Assembly (NCBI GenBank): GCA_942159475.1
Contig: OW804096.1
Coordinates: 103,018,194 to 103,082,193 of the forward strand
From: Sthenelais limicola
Lineage: Eukaryota > Annelida > Polychaeta > Phyllodocida > Sigalionidae
Direction: 5' to 3'
DNA: 64,000 bases
The notes under the pieces are model-generated. The model saw nothing but the letters and a program-made list of their open reading frames with translations, was not told the DNA's origin and did not search any database. The position numbers and the translations under genes are program-made. Positions 11,945 through 26,000 of the stretch are shown one piece after another. Numbering within the stretch: the stretch's first letter is position 1; every line of letters starts with the position of its first letter.

Positions 11945-12009
11945 GACTGTCCGCTCACGGCTAAAAAAGACTGTCCGCTTTCGGCCTACAAAGACTGTCC
12001 GCTTACGGC
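11945..12009 (+). repeat. Three tandem GACTGTCCGCTNNCGGC units
   Basis: Copies at 11945, 11969 and 11993 with a 24 bp period, in the 3' UTR of the Ngaro element. The core TGTCCGCTCACGG also forms the TIR of the MITEs at about 14760 and 27975. Confidence 0.9.
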
Positions 12010-12144
12010 CAAAACAGACAATGCATTTACATGCAAAACCATTTTACCTATACCCATTCAGGGTTTTACCCTTATTTTTAGAATTACAACCTACCCATAC
12101 CCATTATCTTCCCCTCCAAAATTGGCAGTTTTGGCTAATTATCT

Positions 12145-12229
12145 CATATTTCAATTAAAATAAAAAATTTTAATTTCCCAAGACTGCCTCACTATCTTAT
12201 CATTCAATCACCCTGTTTATGCGTCAATG
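12145..12229 (+). repeat. Ngaro split direct repeat B1
   Basis: 85 bp, with one visible difference from B2 (CCCTG versus CCCCG). It overlaps the start of A2 by the AATG core. Confidence 0.95.
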
Positions 12230-12391
12230 GTGAGTGCATTGCCGCTTGGCGATGCGCAGTCATTGAAACGAGGGGTACTAAACACTCCCACTAACAACCC
12301 ACGTGACCTGGTCACGCAACAACCCAAACCACCCACCAAACCATTCACTTCACTTCCAACTTCCAACCACACCACTGGTTCAATTTTAACC
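12226..12391 (+). repeat. Ngaro split direct repeat A2
   Basis: Second copy of A1, placed between B1 and B2. The few differences (GCGCAG for GCGCGG, AACGAG for AGCTAG) indicate moderate age. Confidence 0.95.
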
Positions 12392-12553
12392 CACCCACCC
12401 ACACCTTTTTCTAATATATAAAATTCCCTCATACTAATTATCTCATAAAATCTTCAATTTTACTACTTCTTCATACCTTTATATACAAACCTTCAATTTT
12501 ATATAAATCTATTTCACCAATTTTACACAATTTTACCTATTTATATTATAAAA

Positions 12554-12638
12554 CATATTTCAATTAAAATAAAAAATTTTAATTTCCCAAGACTGCCTCA
12601 CTATCTTATCATTCAATCACCCCGTTTATGCGTCAATG
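12554..12638 (+). repeat. Ngaro split direct repeat B2 (3' end)
   Basis: Second copy of B1; it ends GCGTCAATG, the outer boundary of the element. Confidence 0.95.
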
Positions 12639-13539
12639 TCCTTCATTCTTTCCTCCTAGTTCAACATGAAAAGAGCTCAAACTAATTAGGTGTTTTTAGC
12701 CTATGTAATACCTTAGGATTTAAATTTTATTGAGAAACTATGTCGATAAGCAAACATAGGCCTATCTGTTATAATTACTTTATCTCTGCTCCTTAGATGA
12801 TTTTTTTGCTCATTAGTAACATAATTCGAATGACCCTGGCCTGGGTAGAAAAACAATGTGCCTAAGGCGGGACTCCTACCATTGACTTGAGTGGTTCATT
12901 TTAACATCATTGGTGGAAAAAGACCGGAAAAAGACCAGCAACACTTGGGGCGGGGGTTCACTCACCCAAGTGTTTTATTATAAGCCTATATTGCATTAGT
13001 TGTTTCTTAATTATTAGAGTAAAACACTCTAAGATTGTTCTCTCTAGAATACCTATAAATAGCTCTGATGCTGGGAAGGAAAAGTTATTGGAAAATTCCC
13101 AGTGAAACATAGTAGGCCTATAGGGCCTACTAGCTGAAACTATATGGGCCCCAATGGATTTAGCCTACTTATGAACAGCTATTCGTCCTTGCTTATAGCA
13201 GTTAGTTAGGAAAGTTGAAGGAAACACACTTTTCATATACGGTAGTTTACGGGGAAGGAGGGACAGTGTGCATGTAAGAAAGGCAATGATAAATATGTGG
13301 ATCCGCAATTTCCTTTCCCTTTCCATGTCTCTGGCTCTGCCAGACTCTTCGGTCTTCCTAGCTCTTTCCGTTTCTCGTGCTCTCTAAATATCACTCTCTT
13401 ATCTGCCTGCACTTTCTGACTCCTCTATTCTCCCTAAATCTATTCCCTCTATTCCTCGACCTACCTCGTTATGCCAACCATACTATACGATTCGTTTAGT
13501 AGTTTTAGGTATTTTTGATTATGCCCAAATTCTTTGCCA
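12639..13539. other. Intergenic, no gene seen
   Basis: Lies between the Ngaro 3' end and the PARP upstream region. Contains CT-rich runs and TAGGCCTA-type words only. Confidence 0.5.
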
Positions 13540-13943
13540 AATCCTGATACTTCATCGAGGCGGGAGCATTAGGCTGTGGGCGACATCTATCGTACCGCTT
13601 ACTCAGCAACAGCGTTCTACTGGCGCCCTCTTGTGTCTGAATGCTGGCGATGCAACCCGGAACAGGAAATGCAGACATGTCCGCTGCTTAAGCACTCCGA
13701 GAGATAACATCCTACACACTAGTGTAGTTTGATGTGCTGTTGCACAAGTACATGTGATGTCATTTTCCGTATTAGGCTGTATTACATAGGCCGTGTTGAC
13801 ACCGGAAGACAGGCATTCCCATTCTCCTACCAGTGCAATCTTTTATCGGAATCTAGAGTTGAAACTCGTCTCATGTTTTCATTTTGCCTTGTGGGCGCCA
13901 CTGTTTTAGCTACACACCATTGATAACTAACTATCGGGGGACC
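13540..13943 (+). promoter_or_regulatory. Putative promoter and 5' UTR region of the PARP6/8 gene
   Basis: This stretch is richer in CpG than its surroundings and lies directly upstream of the start codon. It has no TATA box at a usable position. It contains Ets-like CCGGAA (about 13657) and a CTCF-like GGCGCCCTCTTGTG (about 13623). A TATA-less initiator promoter is the simplest reading; the transcription start is not visible. Confidence 0.35.
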
Positions 13944-14031
13944 ATGTCTGCAGGTCGCCTCAAACTGCTTCAGGCGGATATCAAAAGTGTGAAGGAAGCT
14001 TGTGACATTTGCGTGGACTGCCCTTTCAAAG
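13944..14031 (+). CDS. PARP6/8: PARP6/8 exon 1 (start codon)
   Basis: Encodes MSAGRLKLLQADIKSVKEAC and a few more residues, 29 codons plus one base (phase 1), ending before GTACAT. The context ACCATGT fits a Kozak start. It aligns with the PARP8 N-terminal helix (QKDIDVV... in human). No TATA box is visible just upstream. Confidence 0.8.
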
Positions 14032-17000
14032 GTACATCAGTAATAATATGGGATGGTTGAACCCTTTATTCTATCTTGTGCTTATTTGTAGGGAGGCATG
14101 ATTTGTTTACAGTTGGAATTTGGATTTGTGTAATGCATGATCATCATCATCACCGGGCATCATCATCATTCATTATAGTACCGTAGCCCTAGTATCGCCT
14201 ACTATCGGTAGCTTGGAAGCGTGATAGACTATAGGCCTACTATATTCCTCCTGGTTGATTGTAGTAAATTCAGTCTCTTACACCGATTCCCTGACCGTGT
14301 CCAAATCTAATCTGAAGACGGGATTGACGGAGTGTTGTAATGGTTAAAGTCATCAACTCGAAACCAAGAGGTTCTTGCTTTGATTTGATTGAGAGTGGGT
14401 CTCTTTAAATTTAAGTGGATACAATTAATATTCCAAATATTCCTCGCCAGTTATTACCGGTAGGCTACTCTAGGGGTTGGCAACGCCACGAGTTGCCTCG
14501 GATTTTTTAAAAAAATTCCTGATGGCTAGTGGCAGTAGGCTACTGCAGTAGTGGTCTATGCCACAAAATTGCAGTTGCTATTCAAAATGGTAGGCCTATA
14601 ACTATTTCTCGAAACCAAATAAAACCCCCATTCACCACTTAATTCACAAGATATTTGTATAATCAACAAGTCAGTAATCCTCACCTTTTTCATCATCTCT
14701 CATCATTACCACTCTACTTAATCCAAATTTTCTTGCCTTTTAATAACCAGAAATAGTATTGTGCTATAGCAAGAACAGTATAGTATCGCGTATGAGGGGG
14801 GCTATATTCTCCGAGTATACAAGGAGAATATAGACTCCCAAAGACGCGATACTTTGCTATTCTTGCTTTTATTCCATGATTCTTAACTTAAAACAACTTT
14901 ATTTGCATTAATTTCATCAAACTGTGTTGTCCGCATAGCTCACCGATAGTCTCAAACGGTCGTGACGTCACTGTACAATACACAGAGTTTATATTGTCCA
15001 CCTTGTGAGCGGCAAGTATATCGATTATATTGTACGCTCACGGCCAAATCATGGAATAAAGGCCTATATGGTACTACTATAAGTAAAGTTAATCAACAGC
15101 CTAGCCTACCTGTAACCCCGCACCACATGAAATAAGCTATGGTTAATATCAGGACACAAAAAAAACACGTTAAACTTAAAGATGGACAAAAATCGGAATG
15201 AGAATTTTAACTTTTGAAAATAATCCTTTTTTAGATTTCATTTGTTTTTAATTTGACAACATTTGGAATACAAAGTGTGGAATTTGGGGGAGATTTGACA
15301 TTTTTGGATGTTTTTTAAAATACTGATTTTAGTATTTTAAGTACTGGCCTACATTGCATTTAGTTTGAACCTTGACTTTGCGCAACTGACCCGCCCCTTA
15401 GAGGGCGGAATTAGACCACTTCTAAACTTCCTTACGTTGCTCAAATACCCCTGGTCTTTCTCACTTATACAGGAATCGTACTCCTGGCCCTGTTTTCTAC
15501 GTATTCCCATGTAAATGGGCACCAATTACATCGTCTGTAAGGCAAGTCGTGTTCCTCCTGATGCCTTTTTATGGGACGACTTATGTATAATATGGTACAG
15601 GAAAGTTGCAATTTTAAATATAAAAATTTGTTTACTTTGACTCCCACCCCTGTCGGACCTCTCACACACACTGCACCTTCACTCACTCACATAGTTTCAC
15701 ACACCCCAGTACCACTGATAAGTATGGATCTGTATGGGTATTGAGTTTATGTCTTAATATGATCCTGAAAGGCATTACATAACACCACACACTGCCCCTG
15801 CCGCTGCCTCTTGCTGCCTGCCACTGCCTGCCACTAGTGTGTGTGTAGCCTTGAGGCAAGGCTACATACAGGTATCAAACACTAACACATGGATTCTAAT
15901 GTGACGGGAGGAGTGAAGGATGGGTGGGTGGTGGGCATGCAGTGTCATTCAAGGTGAGAAAAACAACAACTATAAGAACAAAAACAGACAATAAAATAAG
16001 TACAGCAAGCAAAAGTACTAGCAGGTAAAATTTCTGGATGATACTAGGTTCATGACCCATCACTCACATGATTATAGACCGTGTTCCACCTACAAGGCAA
16101 CCAACAAACTACCAGAGATCACCGACAATCGTGCATGTGGATACCGGGTCACCAACAATCGGTCGCCAGGTCACGATTGTCGGTGATCTGTCGTAGACCC
16201 CTCCCGACAAGTTCTAAAATTTTAGAACTTGTCGGGAGGGATGACCGATTGTCAGGACCCTAAATTTTTGTCGGGACCCTAAATTAATTGTTTTTTCTGT
16301 TTTTTTGGCCAAACCAAAGGTGCTTATGATCTTGATGAGCCTCCTGTTCATTCCTCTTCACTTCTGTGAAGTTTAGAGTATATTTGTACATTTATTTTTA
16401 TCGTTTAAATTGATTTATATAGCATTATTGCCATTTTTACTGAATATTTTGATTGCTGCATGGTTTGCAGGTCCCTGATTTTGGTGAATATTTTGGTGTT
16501 GATTTGTACATTTATTTTTTATCATTTCTATTGATTTATAATTATTTATTGGTAATATAGTGGATTTGAATGTTCTTTATTTAACTTTGGGTTTATTCTC
16601 ACTGTGGAAATACGCATGCTTGTCATTTTTATTCATTTATCGAGTTTTAGACATTAAATGCTATAATATTTGTATAATTATGCTTAGAGTTGGTGATATA
16701 ATTATTGAGGCCAGATGGAGAAATAATGTCATGTCGAGAAATAAGAAATAAAATGGTATAAGGTGGTCATTTTTAGACAGAGCTAGACAGAGTAGAAAGA
16801 TTTCCCTCCGTTGGAGGCTTTTAAATGAGATCTCGTGGAGAAAATCAAAATTGTTGCTTCTCAGACCTACCAGCCCCCCCCCCCCCCCCCACACATTACC
16901 TTTTCAGAAACTCATCGTTTTTAGCGCTTTCAGACAAAGAGTGGCCGTCACAGCCAACTAGTGGCTCTATATATCACTGCTCTAAATACATTGCATCAAC

Positions 17001-20000
17001 GTACTCCAACGAATGAGACCCTATTTAAATATAAACATGGCAAAAATGATTGTGAAAATATATTCGTTCTCTCTTGGAGTACGGTATAATTCTTCCATCT
17101 ATGGCTTCTAAACAAGCAAATAATAAAATTCAGAACATCATTTATAGAGCAGTGAAGATCATATTTAATTATGATCCTAGACCAAAAGATGAATTGTGTC
17201 AGTTGTGTAACATAGATCACTATATCAAACGTAGGCAGATTTTTTTTAATTAACATAATGTTCAAGAGACAGCTGGATATGGAGAATTAAAAAGATATAA
17301 CCAGACAAACCCGCTTTAATGCAGGCAACGTGATAATTGTGGAAAGACCTTCCCTTGAAAATGTTAAAAATTCCCCACATTATATTGGACCCGTAACATG
17401 GAATAAATTACCTGTTTACATAAGATCTCAATCATGGCCTTGTTTAAAGTGTTATTTAAAAAACAACAATGACTGGTATCTTTGATTGCTGATGACTGTA
17501 GAATGTTTGCTTGCCACTATAATTCATTACTTCCTCTGTAAAAGAGGCCTGGATATAGTATATGAATTTTTGACTGACTCGATGTTGATTTTATTATTCG
17601 TATAGCTATTATTATCATTGTCTAAGGAGGAAAAATTGATGAAAAAAACCTGTTGTATATATTGTAATGAAGCAGATGTAATTTGATATTATGTCTAATA
17701 GTACTTCTCATTGTCTAATTGTTCGAATATGTCATACATGCTTAAAAATTTAAATACCTCTTATATACTTGTAACAAATGCAGAAATTTTCAATGGGTTC
17801 TACGAGAATAGCATGAATTTGTAATTTGACCCAATAAAATTTAGGGATATCATCACTGCATTCGGGCTATACAGGCTCCTGTACTTCAGTGACGAAACTG
17901 GATTTATTTGTGAGACTTTTCTTATATTGTTGCTATTATTCCTGATCGATCTCCATATTATTTATTATTGATATTTACCTTCACCACGATAATTAGTTAA
18001 ATCATTAATCCAAATAGATCACACATTTAGTGTGTTAGAGCAGAGCTATCCCGGGTAGTACTCACACGTTGGAAACTTATTTAATATAGACAATGTCTTG
18101 AATGATATAGACATTATTATTACATAAACTGAGACAATAGCTTGATTGGTTGATGCAAGACAATAGAAATATATATTATATATATTAACAAGAAAATACT
18201 TGGAAAAATCTATGTTAAACAGCCTTTTCAGGCATCTAAAATTATTCTTTCATTTATAAAGGTGTCGTTAACAATGGTATTTGAGGTTATAATAGTTTAC
18301 TTTACTTGATACAACATATATTGTCACACAGCAACCTGTGTCACCGCCTCCTTGTCACGATTGTTGTACATGTGGATACCAGGGACCGACAATCGGTCAC
18401 CTAGGACCCTAGGGGACTGACAATTGGTGACCAAATGCGCATTTTTTGTCGTGCGTGTAAATACTGGGGACCGACAATCAGTACCCTGCCATTGTCGGTC
18501 ACTGCTGTTGGTTCTCCTGTGTCCCTTTTGTCGGTCGTCTCTTGTTGGTCGTTTGCCTTGTATGTGGAAGCCCTATTTATGTAGCCTAGGCCCTATGGTA
18601 GGTATATCATATAAATGTACAGGCTACGGCTTTTAATACAGGGTTTACGGTACCATAGGTGTGTTTATTGTTATCCAGAAATTGCCCCCCCCCCGCCCCC
18701 TCTCACTCAATTTCAAGTCTCATTTCTCTTGTCACTACCAAGAAACAGTAATTGTTATTTGTCACTCGCAAAGACAATTCTTTTGCCGTTTGTCACTTGG
18801 TTTACTCTTTAAAAATGGGTCTAAAGAAGCTTTCTGGAAAACATGCTTATATGCAGATTATTGTATCCGTTTCTGATGTAATTATTTTATCAGAATAAAA
18901 ATCTTAAAAAATGTTATAAAGAGGAGGCCGATTTCAAGATCGTTCTCGCTTCTATTAATCAAGGGGATGGGAATTATGTTGCCAAGCAGCGTGTTATTAT
19001 CAGCTAGTTTCTTCTAAGGTGAGGGATGATGACGACCATGACATGTGTTGGATATCGGTACTGGTATATTGACAAGAGTGATTTCGTGGCTAGGGTGTAG
19101 GCCTACCTGTGTGTTGACACCTGGCACCTTTGCAATTACATTATAATATTACTGGCGACCCCCGATGTGGTCTTATATATATGGGAAGTGTTTACTAGTC
19201 AACTCATCACTGGTCTCAACAAATAGCTACGTCATGCTTTATAAATATGTTGAATAAAAAAAGAAAAACTTGTAGACTTGTATGGTATGCCAAGTATATT
19301 AAGTATGCCCCCCCCCCCACACACACACATACACACACAAACCAGCCGAAATACAAAGGGTTTGCCTTGCCCTGATGCCTTATTAAGTTTGGTTGTTTCC
19401 AGAGGCTAATCCAAGATTGTACCAATCCATATAGATAACACCATGTTCTTTAGGTGGGTACCCCATTACCCTACCTACACTGGGACTGGTAGTCTATATC
19501 CGCCTCCTAGTAACGAAAGACACCAAAGACTTAACAAACACCTTTAGACTTGTTATCAAATATGTTATAAGTATTCAACCATGTTTTGTTCCACGTATTT
19601 AGTATATATCTGACAAAGTCCTTTTTTAAATACAGATTTCCATCATGGAGAGCAGTCATTTGGATTCTCATACGTCGATGAAAAAGGTCCTCTTCGACAT
19701 GTATCAATAATATTTTCGGAAGATTATCCAGGTAAGAGGGAATGCTGCTAATTTCAGCTGTGTATACATTTATGTGAAGCTATTTAAGACGGTCAAAAGA
19801 ATGGTCCAGCTTATCTGTGTAGAAATTGTTTGCATCCCTCAAGTTGACTCGTAGTACCGATTCCACTAGGTCTTTTATAATCGCGTAGATCGTTAGTGTA
19901 TTATTTTTATAGAGTGTGCATTATCAGAAGGGATAATTTTCTCATATGACAGTATTTTCGACTACGTGTTCATAGATTCAATAAGACATGTTTATAAGTG

Positions 20001-23000
20001 ATATTATATCTTCATAGTTTGTGAGTGTCCATTTATTTAATTTAATTGAAATGTAAGTGATATTTGTCCATTCATTTAATTCAATTGAAAAGTAAGTGAT
20101 ATTTGCTGTAACCAGTTCTGGTAAAAAAATAAAGATGTTTGTGGTATACGATATAATATTTGTGGTATACGGTATAATATGCTATACTAACAGATCAGAC
20201 TGCCATCGCCTGGACGGATGACCCAGACAACCAGGAAGTATCACGGGACAGGCTCCCAGTTATATTCAACAAAATTGCTGAAGGTTAGTATCAGACGAGC
20301 ATTTTTACAATAAGGTCAGTTTGCGTTCGTTAATTGGCATATATGTTGTATGGGATGGAGATACACTGTTAAATGTAAGGTATGCATTCTACAATTTCTT
20401 TGTGGAATGTATTCTCAATGAACCATGCCGTCAACAGCCATGAGATCTATACATCCAACAGTAAAAGAGTCGCATTATTATGTGCATACATAGCATTGGC
20501 ACTGCCACGTAATGAGGACGGAACCGCAAGGCTTCTTCTAAAATAAAAATCCTTTACATTGGAACTCGAGCTATACGTGTCATATTTTCTCCGCATTTAG
20601 TGTAGGGATGTAATGTCAGGCTCCAATATTATTGATGACATATACTACATTACATTATTTCAAAATTATAATAATTATCAATACTAAAATAAATGTGCAA
20701 ATAGATATTCACACGACAATGCTATAGTATACATATTAATCTATCAACCACTATCGAATTCCCTGGAAATATTTATCTTGTTTAGCGATATGAGGCTAGA
20801 ATTATCTGGCCACGTAATTGTAATTGTCTACCAGCACAAGGAACTCAGACGCTGGCAATGTTCAGCATGCTATTCTACAATTGTCTAGAATATATGTAGC
20901 ATACTCCACAGTTGTACATATTAAATGCGACATATATATTTTACAGGAATATATTGACTAATTTTGTTTGAGAAGTATATCGATGTAATGGAGTAATTGC
21001 AATATTTTTGGCGTATTCCTAGCTCCTAAAACATACATAGATTCATACATGCTAAAAAGTAGTAAAGTCGAATTTATTTCGGGTTTATCCTCCTACTTTC
21101 CTCATCATACATTCATACAATCATGTATGTATATTATATGCGTGTGATAAATCGTATGAATGCATGCATGCATGTATGCAAGTTAACATGCATACACACA
21201 TGCTACTATTATATTATAAATTATGTATTCGTATATAGTTGTTTCAGCAAACTGTCTGATTGCTGAGTAATATTTCAAGAGTGATCCCTTGAACTGGGCG
21301 TGGCCTGTATTATTATATTGGATCCTATTTATAGCATTGAACTCATTCCGACTATCCTATTTATGTAACGTCTTACATGTTCTTCTCTTATTCTCCCAAT
21401 ACTTAAAAGTCCTTTCCCGGAATAACTAACGTGGAAGGATATTAGTACTTTTAATTGTAATAATACTTCCCTTTGTTTAATGGTTGCAGTGCTAGGCAGT
21501 TCTGTTCGTGTTCCTGTACCAACTTGGGCTGCTTGTAGTCCAATGGATGTAGGTAAAGAAAACGAGGAAATGATGGACCGATCTCCCAGTAGCTCTTCCC
21601 ATTATTCGGATTGTCAGTCTGACGTTGACTCTGATGACAATGACTATGATGACGAAGATGATTATTACAAGGAAAAGGTAATTATCGTCTCAACCATCGT
21701 TCTGTAATGAATTTCGAATGAAGATAGGTTATCAACCGACTGAGTTCTCGGCCTATACAGTAGTTTCCTAATGTTACCTCAAGTTTTTCTGATATTAAGA
21801 ACTTGGTGACGGTGATTGCTGGGGAATCATTATAAATAAAGTTCAGTTAAAATCCAATAAAAAGTGTAAAAATCAACTCCACAACTCTCTTTTTCAACCA
21901 AGTCATATGCTAAAAAGAAGATGAAATTCAGACGATTGGCAGCACCCCTCCCAACATCATTATAAATAATGAATTCGGAAAATGTCATGTAAAGTAAATC
22001 TTCCTCCAACACTTTCATAGATCAATTGTTTTTTTCATATCATGACTTTTGTTTTTTCCGCGCTTTTCTTATTCAGGATTCGGAGGAGGAGGAATTACAC
22101 ATGCATCCTCTTCTCTCCGCGGATATGGATTCTGTTCGAACTATTTTCGGTGATAAAAGCATCTCCTTCAGGTAATATTGAAACTCTAATAGCCATATTC
22201 AACCTTGTCTTATAATTTGAATTAATTAGGAGTAATCCATGATAGTGAATAGCGATCATCGATGCCGAAAAGAGACCCCTTTAAACTTTATTTTAGCTAT
22301 TCAGATGAAAGTTCTTTTGGGTTTAAAAAAACGCATCCACTGGAAGCTGATGTACTCCAGTGACTTATGCTAACCTTGTCATGCCCCCTCCGCCCAACCC
22401 CGGCATTATTCTTGCCGTGTGAGGAGGGACAGCTACCTCACAAAGTGGTCTCATTTCCAACTTAAAAGTAGTAATGCATCTGCCCTGGGCAGAATCGCCT
22501 CTCCCTGATAACCCCGATTCTTATTGACCAGAAAATGATACGGATTCATTGTTTCATTCGATTACCCATAAAAGCCAAGTCTTACTTTCTACTTTCAGAC
22601 TCTTCGGTACTATAGATGATATCGATGTTGAATTACTTCTTGGCCTATCCTTTCTAGATGTAAGTGGTCTTTCGAATTTATGAAATCCTCAGCGTTAACT
22701 TCCGTCTAAATATCAATTTATCAACCGACTACTCAGTCGGCCTTTCTCGGCCTATACAGTAGTTTCCTAATGTTACCTCAAGTTATCAACTATGTTATCT
22801 ATGTAGTGCCCATTGATGATGGTTTGTGATGCATCTGAAATATTATGATCCAACTTTAATGTATCGTATGCACTCTTCGAAACTTAATTGTAGGCACCGT
22901 CAGTATGTAGTATGAACAGCGAAGTCCATTTCAACTGTTCTTATGTTGATGACAAGCTCGAACTACAGAATTCCCAAGAAATATATGTAAAACCCCCTCG

Positions 23001-26000
23001 TAGCATTATTTGACAGGCTAAGTATCAACAATTCCGTCGATCCCGGAAAACGTGAAGTTATTTCGCCCATTTCTCACGCCCTAGCAATGACGGATATCGT
23101 CTGTCCATAGTTGAGGTAGCTCTTGGTTAAGTCCCAAACACACCCCACTCGATCCCTGTATTTTCCCTCTGCTGAATACCACCCTTTTCCTTTACACAGC
23201 CTGTGATCGCTAGTGCATGGAAATTAATCTGTGATGAGCCTATCGTAGTACGCCTACATCTTTCCTTATCACGTTACCTCGATGCCACAGGTGGGTGCTT
23301 GATAGAACTTGGTAGAAAGTCGTACCAACATTTTAATATTATTTCTAATTCATTTGTTAGGCTTTGTGTAGTAAAATCCGGAATTAAGGGAAGGAAGTTA
23401 CTCCTTCGATTATTGTGTTGATCATTCGCCTGTCTTTTCTACCAATTATTGTTACTCTTTTCTCGCGCACCATTATAGTTATTTTGTATTATATACACCC
23501 TTCTATGAGCTATTTTGCTTGTAAGAAACTGTTGGCTAGCATATCTTAAATATTCATTAATTTGTTTGGCACACTTTTTTCAGAACCAAAGGTTGAAGTG
23601 TTCCAGCCTTCACAGAAAGAATGTTTTGGAATTGGAAGTCAACTTAGAAAGTAAGTGGTCTGAATTTCGCTTCGAGTAAAAACTACTCTTAATATTGATC
23701 AGATACGATTTTGTTTATCACTTACACACACACAAATAGTTGCTGGGATTGTAAAGAATAATCACTTCGATCATGTCATCTTGTTTTGTTATTGTTCCCT
23801 CACGTTCACCGCTTACCATTTTTGATTTGCAGAATTTTGGAACAGTTTATTTCTGAAAGATGGAAACATTTAACTAATGATATTGTTGAAGCTGAACGAG
23901 CCAAGTCCGTCCGTCTCCGGAAAGCGGGTTCTTCTATTAAAAAAAGAGTGCCTGCGCCAGTTACGAGGTGAGAATCAATGTACTTACATGTTATCTAGCC
24001 TGTCTCTTACTTTAAGAGGATGAATTAGAATTGATATAGGAATTCTGAACCAATGAATCCTTGACAAAGTAGAATCACCACATTGCAAAATAATATTAAT
24101 AGTCCATTAACTGTTCATATATTCTATGGTCAATCTTTGACTGAGGTTCATATCAAAGTCAAATTAAATACTAGTTCAGAAATTTTTTAGTGTGGTCCAC
24201 GTGGTTGCCATGTTCCAAAATGGTCCATCCAAACCAATCTAACAAATCTTAAATGAAGTACGCTCGTTATTGTTCTAACCAAACGTGGCGTGATCATTGT
24301 GAGGACAGCATGAAGATTTGCATGGGTGTACGAATCGTTGTGCATCAAGTATAGTTGTTAATCTGAGTCAAATCAGGGAGGTATAACTTCCTGATCAAAT
24401 AAAGAAAGCAGATACATTTTGTCGCGAGATAAAGAAAGGCCACTTTTCTAATAATCCTTTTATTGTTCAGCATGCTCGGTTCAATGAAGGACAAAATACG
24501 TAAATTGGTGTCGTTCGAGTAAGTAAAATCAAAATGGAGGGTTTTTTTTAAATCCTTCTGCATGGTTTGCACTTTCACAGACCCTATGTCCCATGAGTAA
24601 GGCAAGATTTCCTTGCTTTCACGTCTATTGGCATGGAAAAACTGCGTTTGTTTTTGCAATCCTAGATTGGTCAAATCTGTCCTGAATATATTGAATAGGA
24701 AAAGCTTGGTTCATCTGTGCCTTCTAGCAGTCGATATTTTTGTTAATGAATTTACCTTAGACTGATCTATTTATTTACGGGGTAATTGTACAATACTAAG
24801 GTATAAAAACGTGGCTTATATTTTCTTGTTTGATTTTTCAAATAACTTTTGGAAAAAATCTCTCTCCCCGCCCCCGGTCTCTTTAAATCGGGCGAATCTG
24901 ATTTATTTATATTCTGCTTCTGATTGTGGAGGGTAATTTTTTTTTGTGTAAGATAAATTCCTAAAAAGTGGTATAAATATACCATTGATTTAAACCATGA
25001 TTTAAATCAGTCTATGGTGGTGGGCATAACGCTGAAGAGAAACGCAACCTTGTAACCCTGATTAAGAAGATAAGTCATATTTATGTGTTTCGATACAATG
25101 TACATTTTTATATTAATGAAAAATGCCTTTCATGTACATCCACAGGAATACCAATAACCATGAAAATAATTTAAATTGAAGACAATTGTGAAAGTGAAAA
25201 CCTCCCAGTCAGTAACCCATCCAATATGAGATCCGTCAAATAAATTGCACTCATTAAAATTTAATACCAACCCAGTCTCTTTGCTTCTGTTACTAACTTA
25301 ATTTCCAACATTCACATTCTCTAATATCCAAAAACATGCAAATGCACCCACGGAATTCTTTCGTCTGCTGGTGCTAATGTAATACTCTTTGATCACAGTG
25401 TATTTTTCCCTACCTGACATTTTGTGTGATTTTCAGTTGGATGGAAACCGTTTACAAATAATATGATCATTCTAATTTGAGAGTGACTGCGTTCATGACA
25501 CGTATATATTGATAGTGTCCATGTTCAGTTTTTACATGATGTGTCCTATGTTCAGACTAATAACAAATTCATTCTGAGCTTACTGCATACCTTTCCTATG
25601 TCCACGACCTTCTTGATTAATGTGTTGTTTGGGTTTAAGGTCATATAGTTGTCCAGCTTTAGTTACAAATGTCTACGTGGTAGACTGTTATATAGTACTT
25701 AATGCTTTCCTTTGGGCTTTCATAAAACCTATGGGTATAGTATAATATATTAAATGAATGCAACCAAAGATACTACGATGTTCAGTTTCAGTATTCTTAT
25801 ATGTTACTCTCCTAGAATCTCTCCAAATTATTGTATTTTGATAAGACATCACCAGTATTCTTCATTTTGTATACACACGCGTTTGTAGCCAGTAGAGGTT
25901 GATTTTAATGGCAGGATATTTCTACTGTAGTGAGAATGCAGACCGACCTTCAGACAATAGTGTTGAAGATGTTGCTCTGGCTCAGATCATTGGCATGGGC

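Larger units (their letters stand above)
8098..12638 (+). mobile_element. Ngaro-like (DIRS order) tyrosine-recombinase retrotransposon, defective
   Basis: 4.54 kb, bounded by split direct repeats in the order A1 (8098-8263), ORFs, B1 (12145-12229), A2 (12226-12391), B2 (12554-12638). This arrangement defines Ngaro-type elements. The sequence AATG is common to the A1 start, the B1/A2 junction and the B2 end, and is the likely recombination core. There is no target-site duplication, as expected for recombinase-mediated integration. It encodes gag, an RT with frameshifts, and the C-terminal half of a tyrosine recombinase. A simple-sequence tract has replaced the RNase H and the N-terminal recombinase part. 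Confidence 0.92.
14032..19635 (+). other. Intron 1 of PARP6/8
   Basis: 5.6 kb. Holds the MITE, the DNA transposon copy 1 and a possible SINE. The remainder (15061-16069 and 18586-19635) shows only simple repeats such as the poly-C/CA tract near 19308-19338. Confidence 0.8.

Noticed and set aside
24345..24674. 109-codon minus-strand frame in intron 9
   Set aside because: No motif or context; AT-rich chance frame.
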